Assembly (NCBI GenBank): GCA_017471405.1
Contig: JAFUTK010000043.1
Coordinates: 1 to 51,164, forward strand
DNA from: Ruminococcus sp.
Lineage (GTDB): Bacteria > Bacillota > Clostridia > Oscillospirales > Ruminococcaceae
Direction of reading: 5' to 3'
Length of the DNA stretch: 51,164 nt
Under the pieces are notes generated by a model that searched no databases, had not been told where the DNA came from, and saw only the letters and a program-made list of their open reading frames with translations. This document shows, piece by piece, positions 16,056-22,578 of the stretch (the first letter of the stretch is position 1; each line of letters opens with the position of its first letter). The position numbers and the translations under genes are program-made.

Positions 16056-16619
16056 TTATTCATACTCTAGCTCGGCGTATTCCGACTCCGCCATTCTGCG
16101 GTAGTAGGAGGCGCGGTAGCCGAGTATCATTATTAGAAGCACCCGCTTGAGCCTTCTTCTGTTCTCACCCTCAAAGCTCTTGTCGAGGCGTTTTTCTATC
16201 TCCTCCTCGATTTCCTCTCTGCTGTGGTAGTTGCCCCTGGTCATTTCCGTCAGCAGCTGGCACATCAGATTATAGAGCTCTGTATCGTGCATTATGTCGT
16301 CGTTTAAGTTATCGACCTCGCCGTTGATGTACTCCATCAGTCTGGCGATATCCTCCAGCCGGAGGGTCCCGCGGAGGATATTGATGAGCATTATCCTCAC
16401 CACCTGCCGCTCGCCGTACTTCTTCCCGACTGTGGGAACTACCCACCCGCGCTTGATCCAGTTCTGTATGGTGGAGCCCTCCAGCCCTGTGAGTGTTGCC
16501 AGCTGTGAGAGGGTCAGTCCGCCGGTGGCGTCCAGTATCGGAGCGATAACGGAGAAGGCATTTGAAGCACCTCTCTCGTCGAAGTCCAGTGCGGTCCCGG
16601 GGAGCTTGTCTAGCATCAT
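16056..16619 (-). CDS. DUF1836-domain (MerR-like HTH) regulator
   Basis: 187 residues from the ATG at 16619, which has AAGGAGG at correct spacing; another ATG at 16625 is too close to that site. The winged-helix-like N-terminal half (LSQLATLTGLEGSTIQNWIKRGWV and KKYGERQVVRIMLINILRGTLRLEDIARLMEYI) is typical of DUF1836, a family related to MerR-type HTH domains. The C-terminal half is helical with a basic patch (RRRLKRVLLI). It heads the operon running to the SPFH gene. Its promoter carries an inverted repeat in the spacer, consistent with autoregulation, which is inference. Confidence 0.85.
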   Translation of the reverse strand: MMLDKLPGTALDFDERGASNAFSVIAPILDATGGLTLSQLATLTGLEGSTIQNWIKRGWVVPTVGKKYGERQVVRIMLINILRGTLRLEDIARLMEYINGEVDNLNDDIMHDTELYNLMCQLLTEMTRGNYHSREEIEEEIEKRLDKSFEGENRRRLKRVLLIMILGYRASYYRRMAESEYAELEYE

Positions 16620-16643
16620 ATCCATTACCTCCTTACGGCGGCT

Positions 16644-16810
16644 GCCCGCCGGATGATGTGGATCTCCGTGAAAGCGCGGTTTAGGCGGGCGCAGGGACTG
16701 TGGAGGTGATATGTATGCGCCCGCCGCCGTACTTCGCGGCTATCCGCCGCATTGTCTCCCCTGTGATCCGGGCAATTAATTACCCCAGCCCGGGTCTCTT
16801 TTTTATTTTT
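16644..16810. other. Structured leader region with alternative stems
   Basis: GCCCGCC (16644-16650) and GCGCCCGCC (16717-16725) can each pair with the same GGCGGGC(GC) at 16684-16692. On the plus strand the second stem presents GGAGGTGATATG in its loop, followed by CCGGGC (16768)/GCCCGG (16788) and a T-rich tail to 16810, which looks like an intrinsic terminator. On the minus strand this is the ~225-base leader of the DUF1836 operon. A plus-strand ORF of 56 codons (16715-16885) follows the Shine-Dalgarno-like site but runs through the terminator. I recognise no known riboswitch class. Confidence 0.4.
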
Positions 16811-16850
16811 GCGCAGGAGCTGTATATTTATTGCCCCTTGCGATACTATG

Positions 16851-16879
16851 ATTATATCACAGGTTCATTTGAACCGCAA
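16851..16879 (-). promoter_or_regulatory. Promoter of the DUF1836-SPFH operon with inverted repeat in spacer
   Basis: Minus strand TATAAT (16856-16851) with TTGCGG (16879-16874) 17 bp upstream. GGTTCA-TT-TGAACC at 16862-16875 fills most of the spacer, a position typical for MerR-type operators. The -35 is weak, which suits an activator-dependent promoter. Confidence 0.6.
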
Positions 16880-16996
16880 GTCTAGTCTAATGATTATTTT
16901 GCTAATTTTCAGGAGTTTTGAGCATTTATAATATAGTTTTCATTGATTTTTAAACTTTTTCGCCTGTTTTCTTGCGATTTTAAAATTCTACCGTAG

Positions 16997-17016
16997 GGCG
17001 GGGGCTTGCCCCCGCC
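16997..17016. repeat. GC-rich palindrome
   Basis: GGCGGGGGC, TT, GCCCCCGCC: a perfect 9-bp stem in AT-rich surroundings with no T tract. It resembles the apex of the type B hairpins. Otherwise 16886-17108 holds no gene that I can see. Confidence 0.55.
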
Positions 17017-17108
17017 GCAAACCCTCCGCCCTCCTGATTTTATTCCAAGCTAAATATATCCGCACTATACGCTCCGCATTCATTATCCCCACGCTGTACA
17101 TTCTATAA

Positions 17109-17134
17109 TAAAAAAGACACCCCTCAGGGTGTCT
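17109..17134 (-). terminator. Terminator of the nrdR-downstream gene
   Basis: Minus strand AGACACCC, loop TGAG, GGGTGTCT, then six or more T. It starts right after the stop codon at 17138. Confidence 0.85.
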
Positions 17135-17137
17135 CTG

Positions 17138-17344
17138 TTATTTCAGCATTACGCCGTATCTCTCGCAAAAAGCCTTTATGTCCTCATCGCTGCGCACAAG
17201 CTCCGAATAGAGCAGCTTTTTGCTCACCGGCTCGTAAAACCCGATTACCTTCTCCCCGGTGCAGGTGCTGGATTCTATCCTTACCTCCAGACCCTCACAG
17301 CCCTTGGGCACCGCCGCCGTCCGGGGTTTCTTAAACAGGCTCAC
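17138..17344 (-). CDS. Small hypothetical protein downstream of nrdR
   Basis: 68 residues from a GTG at 17344, 12 bases after the nrdR stop. Basic N-terminus (SLFKKPRTAAVPKG), then a short alpha/beta sequence with two Cys (EGC, STC) and a C-terminal helix IKAFCERYGVML. No family recognised. Spacing and the shared terminator place it in an operon with nrdR. The ribosome site (GGCGGGG) abuts the start, so a slightly different start is possible. Confidence 0.65.
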   Translation of the reverse strand: MSLFKKPRTAAVPKGCEGLEVRIESSTCTGEKVIGFYEPVSKKLLYSELVRSDEDIKAFCERYGVMLK

Positions 17345-17356
17345 TTCCCCGCCCTC

Positions 17357-17809
17357 TTACTTCTTTTCGTCAGAGAGCTCGGAGATTATCTGTATGAACG
17401 CATCAACGTCGTCAAACTCCTTGTATACAGAAGCAAAGCGCACATAAGCCACCGAGTCCAGCTTCTTAAGCCCTGCCAGCACCTTGTCGCCTATCTCGCT
17501 GGTAGTGGTCTCGGTCTGCATTGCATTGGCGTAGGTGTTCTCGATATCGTCCACCAGCTCGTTGACCTGCTCCACGCTTACAGGGCGCTTCTTGATAGCG
17601 GTCTGCAAGCCCTTGAACAGCTTGTTCTTATCGAAGGGCTCGAAGCTGCCGTCCTTCTTGTAGACCATCAGCAGCGGTTTTTCAACCACCTCATATGTAG
17701 TGAAGCGCTTGCCGCAGTTGGTGCACTCGCGCCTGCGGCGCTTCTTTCCCTCGCTGGGGCGGGAATCTATGACCTTTGTATCCTCAAAGTTGCAAAACGG
17801 ACATCTCAT
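17357..17809 (-). CDS. nrdR: Transcriptional repressor NrdR
   Basis: 150 residues, the usual family length. An N-terminal zinc ribbon (CPFC at 3-6, ECTNC at 28-32 with a basic RRRRE stretch) precedes an ATP-cone domain from about 46 (LLMVYKKDGSFEPFDKNKL) to 135. NrdR represses ribonucleotide reductase genes in response to ATP/dATP by binding paired NrdR boxes. The start at 17809 has AAGGAGA; the longer frame to 17896 begins inside the -35 box. A palindrome resembling an NrdR box lies between its promoter and start codon. No nrd reductase gene is in the window. Confidence 0.95.
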   Translation of the reverse strand: MRCPFCNFEDTKVIDSRPSEGKKRRRRECTNCGKRFTTYEVVEKPLLMVYKKDGSFEPFDKNKLFKGLQTAIKKRPVSVEQVNELVDDIENTYANAMQTETTTSEIGDKVLAGLKKLDSVAYVRFASVYKEFDDVDAFIQIISELSDEKK

Positions 17810-17836
17810 AGCTATTCTCCTTAAAACGGATATGTC

Positions 17837-17856
17837 TTGTACTATCAATAGTACAA
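17837..17856. promoter_or_regulatory. Candidate NrdR box in the nrdR leader
   Basis: Perfect palindrome TTGTACTAT-CA-ATAGTACAA just downstream of the expected transcript start. Its core ACTAT-N2-ATAGT equals the core of the NrdR box consensus (ACACTATATATAGTGT). A further half site TGTACTAT lies at 17862-17869. Confidence 0.6.
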
Positions 17857-17867
17857 TCTTCTGTACT

Positions 17868-17896
17868 ATTATACCATAGCTTGTATGAAATGTCAA
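17868..17896 (-). promoter_or_regulatory. Consensus sigma-A promoter of nrdR
   Basis: Minus strand TTGACA (17896-17891), 17-bp spacer, TATAAT (17873-17868): a full match to consensus, so probably strong unless repressed. Confidence 0.9.
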
Positions 17897-17932
17897 GGGT
17901 TTTGGCCTTTTTTCATAGGAAAAGCACGGCTA

Positions 17933-19342
17933 TCAGCCGTAGCCGTAATTGACGACCTCCCACTCCCCGCCCGGCTCCCGGGCAAGGGTCCAGCTCCAGT
18001 CGCATATCCTCTCACTCCAGCTGCTGTTATTAACTCCGAAGAACTCCGGTGTCCGGAAGCTGCTTTCAAATACCATCAGCTCCGCATTTTGGCTGAAGCC
18101 ATTTTCTTTGCGGATCCGCGCGGTGAAGTACCTCTCCTCCGACTTAACGCGCCCGTCGCCGGCGTATTCAAGGGCAGTCAGATAACAGCTTTCCATACTC
18201 CTCAGCTTCTCACAGACAGCCTCCGCTGCCGCGTCTATATCCTCACGGGTGTATCTCTCCGATGTGCCGTAGGTGAGGGAGTAATACTTGTTTGTAGGAT
18301 CAAGCTCAATTAAAAAGACTTTGATCTCCTCTCTGAACTGGATTCCCAGAACGACCGTCAGCAATGCCCCCGCGAACAGCGGCAGAAACAGCAGGCCGCC
18401 GGTCTTTTTGCCTTCCCGCCTGCTGCGGCGGTATCCTCTTATGACGTGGATAATTCCGATGATAAAGGGCGCCGCCGCCATAAGCGTCAAAAGAAATCCC
18501 GGTATATCAAAAAAGAACCCGCCCTTTGAAAACAGCCGCCGGACGGTGTCGCTGCCCGTGATAGGTTGGTAGTCGCCCAGACCGTCATCAGAGATCCGGC
18601 TTATGGCATAGGGGACGGCTCCGGCAGCTGCTCCCGCCGCCGCAGCGCCCAGCACCTTTAGCAGGATATGGCTCTTTACCATCGCTCCGCCCTTGGCTAT
18701 GGCGGCGGCCTGCCCCGCCTCAAAGGAGCTCTTGACGATGTTCCCCAGCGGGAAGGCGCAGAGCACCGCCCCTCCGGCAGCGAGCTTTTCCAGCCCCCGC
18801 TTAATGCTCTTTCTGGCGCGGTAGAGCTTTTGCCTGGCGGCAGGCTCGGTTACACCCAGCCGCTGCGCCACCTCTTCCAGCGGCAGGTCGTCGTAGTAAT
18901 AGAGTATTACCGCTCGGCGGCAGTCGGGACGGAGACGGTCTATCTGACGGCGCACCTGCTCTATGGTCTCGGCGCTTTCGGCGGTCTCCTGCGGGAGGTC
19001 TAGGGGCTCATTCAGCTGCGCCTGCTCGCAAAGCGCCTCCAGCTCATCTGCGGAGGAAATATCCCGCCTCCTGCTCTCATCTGTAAAGCTGTCGAGACAC
19101 AAACGGTAGGCTATGCTGTAGAGCCAGCCCTTGAAGGCGCCCATATCCCGCAGCTCCGGCAGTCTTTCCATAGCCTTAAGGAAGGTCTCATGGGTGATGT
19201 CCTCGGAGTATATTGCGCTGCCGCAGCACTTGGTGACAAAGGCAGCTATCTCGTCCCTGTATTCTCCGTAGAGCTGCTCAAAGGCGGCGCGGTCGCCGGC
19301 GGCGGCATTTTTTATAAGTTCCGGTGTAACGGCTGTGCTCAC
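17933..19342 (-). CDS. ECF sigma factor fused to a membrane-spanning C-terminal domain
   Basis: 469 residues from a GTG at 19342 with GAGGAGGGGAG upstream. Residues about 5-85 are sigma region 2 (AAFEQLYGEYRDEI, ITHETFLKAMERL, FKGWLYSIAYRLCLD) and about 120-175 sigma region 4 (LPLEEVAQRLGVTEPAARQKLYRARK). After it come an Ala-rich hydrophobic segment (VLGAAAAGAAAGAVPY), then two clear membrane helices (PGFLLTLMAAAPFIIGIIHVI; LLFLPLFAGALLTVVLGI) and a ~150-residue exterior domain. ECF factors normally have a separate anti-sigma partner; here sensor and sigma domains seem to be one chain, so release by proteolysis or membrane-tethered action is possible. No separate anti-sigma gene is adjacent. 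Confidence 0.88.
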   Translation of the reverse strand: MSTAVTPELIKNAAAGDRAAFEQLYGEYRDEIAAFVTKCCGSAIYSEDITHETFLKAMERLPELRDMGAFKGWLYSIAYRLCLDSFTDESRRRDISSADELEALCEQAQLNEPLDLPQETAESAETIEQVRRQIDRLRPDCRRAVILYYYDDLPLEEVAQRLGVTEPAARQKLYRARKSIKRGLEKLAAGGAVLCAFPLGNIVKSSFEAGQAAAIAKGGAMVKSHILLKVLGAAAAGAAAGAVPYAISRISDDGLGDYQPITGSDTVRRLFSKGGFFFDIPGFLLTLMAAAPFIIGIIHVIRGYRRSRREGKKTGGLLFLPLFAGALLTVVLGIQFREEIKVFLIELDPTNKYYSLTYGTSERYTREDIDAAAEAVCEKLRSMESCYLTALEYAGDGRVKSEERYFTARIRKENGFSQNAELMVFESSFRTPEFFGVNNSSWSERICDWSWTLAREPGGEWEVVNYGYG

Positions 19343-19586
19343 AGTCTCCCCTCCTCTCCTTCTGTATATGGGACGCGCCTGCGTCGAAAATATAACGCTT
19401 AGTTTGAGAATTTCGTCACTTTGCACTTAAACGCCCCATTATTTTTGTGCACTGACACAGCAAGGCGCCGGGGCATAGAATATACCAGCGGAGAAATCGC
19501 TCCGCGAAAAATTTTCCTTTGATATGATTATCCCGTTCACTCCCTGCGCATAATAAAAACAAATCAAAAAGAATGGAGTGTTCAAA

Positions 19587-19931
19587 TTGACAGTACACAG
19601 AGGCGAGATATATTACGCCGACTTAAGCCCGGTAGTCGGGTCGGAGCAGGGCGGGCTGAGGCCTGTGCTGATAATCCAGAACGACGTGGGCAACAAGTAT
19701 TCCCCCACCGTTATCGCCGCGGCGATAACCAGCCGTCTCGAGAAGTCGCGTATGCCGACACATATCAGAGTGACCGGCAGCAGCTGCGGGCTCTCACGGG
19801 ATTCCATCGTTCTGCTCGAGCAGATCCGTACATTAGACAAGCGCCGTCTGCGCGAGAGAATGGGCGAGCTGGACACCGCCGCCATGACTGCGGTGAACTC
19901 CGCTCTGTCCGTTTCCTTCGGACTGAGCTGA
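19587..19931 (+). CDS. mazF: MazF/EndoA-type mRNA interferase toxin, no adjacent antitoxin
   Basis: 114 residues from TTG at 19587, preceded by GGAG 8 bases upstream. The sequence opens TVHRGEIYYADLSPVVGSEQGG, followed by RPVLIIQND, IAAAITSR and LEQIRTLDK, all characteristic of the EndoA/MazF family that cuts single-stranded RNA at short motifs. Length and key Arg/Thr-containing segments look complete. Firmicute mazF usually follows a mazE/endoAI antitoxin gene; here the 244 bases upstream, to the divergent sigma gene, hold no convincing antitoxin frame. It may pair with an antitoxin elsewhere. Confidence 0.93.
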   Translation: MTVHRGEIYYADLSPVVGSEQGGLRPVLIIQNDVGNKYSPTVIAAAITSRLEKSRMPTHIRVTGSSCGLSRDSIVLLEQIRTLDKRRLRERMGELDTAAMTAVNSALSVSFGLS

Positions 19932-19944
19932 CCCCCATACGGCG

Positions 19945-19970
19945 AAAAACCCCCGTCGAAAGACGGGGGT
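19945..19970 (-). terminator. Terminator of the carbohydrate-binding lipoprotein gene
   Basis: ACCCCCGTC (19949-19957), GAAA/TTTC tetraloop, GACGGGGGT, with TTTTT on the minus-strand side. It also lies just after the mazF stop. Confidence 0.85.
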
Positions 19971-19979
19971 AAATTATTA

Positions 19980-20912
19980 TCAGTAAACCGTTACAGCGCC
20001 CTCTGCGACGGTCTGAATGTCACAGTTGATAGCCTGCTTTACCGAGTGTATCTTGATGCTGCCGCTGAGAATGGCGACCTCCTTGCTGGCCTCAATGCCG
20101 TTGCCGGAGGCGTTCTGAATATCCACCACTGCGTCCTCGCAGGTGACCTCGCCTCTCGTGGTGTCGGTATCGTTGACCGACTTGATGCCGTCCTTGCAGG
20201 TGGTGATGGTGATGGTGCCACCGGTAAGCTGAACGCTGTCCTCGCCGTAAATACCCGCCGCAACGGAGGCTATCTCATAAACGCCGTTCTTTATCTTCAC
20301 GTCGTTGCTGGACTTGATGGCGTGCTTGCCGTTGCCGACTACCTGCAAAGTGCCCTTGCCCTTGATGGTCAAGTCGTCCTTGGCGGAAATGCAGGCAGAG
20401 ACGTTGTTTGAGGCCGAGTCGGTGAACCTGTTCACCGAGCCCTCCACCAGATGCAGCGTAACTCCGTCCGCTGACTCAACTCTTATGGGAGCGGTGGTGG
20501 AATTGCTTATCGTGACATTTTCAAGGTAGATATCCACCTTGTCGGTCTTGGGGGCGTTTACAAGTATCTGTCCGTCGTCGAGAGTGCCGGTAAAGGTGTA
20601 ATCTCCCGCCGCTGTAATAGTCACAACGCTGCCGCTGACGGATATGCCCTGCGCACCCTCGGATATCTCGGCAGAGCTGCCGTTCAGGGTTACCGAGGCC
20701 GAATTATCTGGAGCCTCATCCGGGGAGCTGTCCTCTTCCGATGAGGCGGGGTCATTGGTGCTCTCGCCGTCCTGAGGGGTACTTGTATCTGAGCTCTGTT
20801 CCTGCTGCGGCACTGTCTTATCCGAAGAGCTCTCGTTATTGTTCACCGAGCAGCCTGCGCCCAGTATCATCATAATCGCCATAGCGGCAATGATAATTTT
20901 TCTGTTGTTCAT
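19980..20912 (-). CDS. Lipoprotein with Cthe_2159-like carbohydrate-binding beta-helix
   Basis: 310 residues from ATG 20912 (GGAG 8 bases upstream). A lipoprotein signal ends LGAGCS (lipobox), so the mature protein should be lipid-anchored outside the cell. A Ser/Glu/Asp-rich linker to about residue 75 is followed by repeats of the type VTLNGSSAEISEGAQGISV, AGDYTFTGTLDDGQILV, ISAKDDLTIKGKGTLQV and HAIKSSNDVKIKNG. These match the Cthe_2159 carbohydrate-binding family (PF14262), right-handed beta-helix proteins reported to bind cellulose or pectin. The binding target here is unknown. It ends the minus-strand run after the M23 hydrolase at 20927, 14 bases away. Confidence 0.85.
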   Translation of the reverse strand: MNNRKIIIAAMAIMMILGAGCSVNNNESSSDKTVPQQEQSSDTSTPQDGESTNDPASSEEDSSPDEAPDNSASVTLNGSSAEISEGAQGISVSGSVVTITAAGDYTFTGTLDDGQILVNAPKTDKVDIYLENVTISNSTTAPIRVESADGVTLHLVEGSVNRFTDSASNNVSACISAKDDLTIKGKGTLQVVGNGKHAIKSSNDVKIKNGVYEIASVAAGIYGEDSVQLTGGTITITTCKDGIKSVNDTDTTRGEVTCEDAVVDIQNASGNGIEASKEVAILSGSIKIHSVKQAINCDIQTVAEGAVTVY

Positions 20913-20926
20913 ATCTTTCACTCCAA

Positions 20927-22477
20927 TCAGCTGTCTATCGCAACGAATGCTGTCGGGTTGACGTACATACCGTTGTATCGTATCTCAAAATGCAGATGGT
21001 CTCCTGTTGAGAAGCCTGTTGAGCCCATTTGTCCGATATGGTCTCCCTGCTTGACGCGGTCGCCCTCCTTAACGTCCACCTGCGAAAGATGTCCGTAAAG
21101 GGTCAGAAAACCGTTTCCGTGGTCGATGATGATATAATTGCCGTAGCCGCCTCCGCAGCCGCAGGATTCCTCCTTGCCGTAGTCGTGAGGGCAGGAGGTG
21201 TTTATTTTTACCACAGTTCCGCTCTCGGAGGCTCTTATATCATCGTGCTTGCTGCCGACGATATCTATTCCCTGATGGTAGCTGCCCCATCTTGCCCCTA
21301 CACCGTAGGAGATGTAGTAATTCCCCGGCACAGGCCATCTGAACACATATCTGCACTCGTTGTCGAGGAGAGGCTCGCCGTTCTGCTCTTTGGTTTCGAT
21401 GTAGGAACGGAGCCTTTCCAGTGCCGCCGCTGCTTGAGCCTCCGCAGCTATCCTTGCGGTGTCGTTTGCCGAATCGCCGTAATCGGACTTGAGCAGTCCC
21501 GAAAGGTCAGATTCAAAGGCGCGCCTCTCTGCAATATAGCTATCGTTCTGCTCCTTAAGCGCTTGGGCTTCCTCGTCCAGCTGCTTGCACACTTCGGCAT
21601 TTCTTGCCAGAAGCCTGTCATACTGCGCCTTGTTATCATCAAGCGCCTTAAGCTGGGTGTCATATTCCTTCTGCTTTTCGGCCAGCGACGATTTTATTTC
21701 CAGCAGCTCCTGCCTGGACTTTGCCAGCTCATCTATGATAGTATCGTCATACTCCGCAATGCGCTTTACCAGCTCCATACGCATAAGCACATCGAAGAAG
21801 TCGTTGGAGGTCAGTACCACACTGATGTAGCCGTCGTCCCCGCCTGCAAGGTACAGAGCCCGCAGACGCTTCTTGAAGGTGTCGATGCTGTGGTCTATCT
21901 CCTTCTGCTTTTTTTCAATGAGCCGCTGATTGTCGTTGATGCTTATCTCCAGTCTGGCAGTGTACTGATTGAGCAGCATTATCTTTGCCTGTATCTTTGT
22001 GAGATAATCAATGTAGAGCGCCCTGTTTTCGTCATTCAGCTCGAGCTTATCCTCCAGGTCTCCCAGCTGCTCGGCTATCTTCTCCTGCTCTTCGCTTATC
22101 TGTCTTAGCCTGTAAGCATAGGGGGTTACATCAAAGGCGCCGGAGGTGTTGTCGTCCTTGTAAGGGTCCTCATCTTCCTCATCGGGAGTATCCTCAGGCT
22201 CCTCATCACCAGGCTCAGCTTCTGGGTCGTTCTCATCGCCGGGCTCACTCTCCGGGTCATCACCCTCCCCATTTTCAGAGGGCTCTCCGCTCTCCTCCTG
22301 CTCCTCAAGCTCCTTTACCGCCTCGTCCAGAGTGGAGGGAGGGGTATCCTCCCCGCTTTCAGCCTGGGACTCCGCAGGCTCAGAGGGTATTTCCTCCTCC
22401 TCAGCAAAGCCAGAGAAGACCCCGACGCTCAGAGCAAAGGCCGCAGCTATGGCGGCAATGCGTTTTATCTTATTCAC
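20927..22477 (-). CDS. Secreted M23 peptidoglycan hydrolase with coiled coil (CwlO/PcsB/EnvC-like), paralogue 1
   Basis: 516 residues, GTG start at 22477. A signal peptide (to about 25) is followed by a Glu/Asp/Pro-rich linker to 110, a long coiled coil about 115-345 including SIDTFKKRLRALYLAGGDDGYISVVLTSNDFFDVLMRMELVKRIAEYD, and a LytM/M23 domain 375-510. Zinc ligands are seen in YHQGIDI and HLHFEI. The coiled-coil segment is typical of hydrolases activated by FtsEX. An insert CPHDYGKEESCGCGG near 430 brings three Cys into the M23 domain, shared with paralogue 2. ftsX and ftsE lie two genes upstream in the same direction, supporting a functional link. Confidence 0.92.
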   Translation of the reverse strand: MNKIKRIAAIAAAFALSVGVFSGFAEEEEIPSEPAESQAESGEDTPPSTLDEAVKELEEQEESGEPSENGEGDDPESEPGDENDPEAEPGDEEPEDTPDEEDEDPYKDDNTSGAFDVTPYAYRLRQISEEQEKIAEQLGDLEDKLELNDENRALYIDYLTKIQAKIMLLNQYTARLEISINDNQRLIEKKQKEIDHSIDTFKKRLRALYLAGGDDGYISVVLTSNDFFDVLMRMELVKRIAEYDDTIIDELAKSRQELLEIKSSLAEKQKEYDTQLKALDDNKAQYDRLLARNAEVCKQLDEEAQALKEQNDSYIAERRAFESDLSGLLKSDYGDSANDTARIAAEAQAAAALERLRSYIETKEQNGEPLLDNECRYVFRWPVPGNYYISYGVGARWGSYHQGIDIVGSKHDDIRASESGTVVKINTSCPHDYGKEESCGCGGGYGNYIIIDHGNGFLTLYGHLSQVDVKEGDRVKQGDHIGQMGSTGFSTGDHLHFEIRYNGMYVNPTAFVAIDS

Positions 22478-22538
22478 TTTTCACATCACCGCCCCCTTGT
22501 AAAATTCCGAATTAATAAGCTATCCGTAAAACCCTTTA

Positions 22539-22570
22539 CGACCCTGCGCACCAACTGATGCACAGGGTCG
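22539..22570. terminator. Hairpin between the two M23 genes
   Basis: CGACCCTG (22539-22546) pairs with CAGGGTCG (22563-22570). A GTTTTT tract follows on the plus strand only; on the minus strand the tail is TAAAGGG, so termination after the 22579 gene may be partial. Confidence 0.45.
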
Positions 22571-22578
22571 GTTTTTAA

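Noticed and set aside
16715-16885. 56-codon plus-strand ORF behind GGAGGTGAT
   Set aside because: The ribosome site is good, but the frame passes through a terminator-like hairpin and the promoter of the opposite operon; kept only as part of the structured-leader entry.
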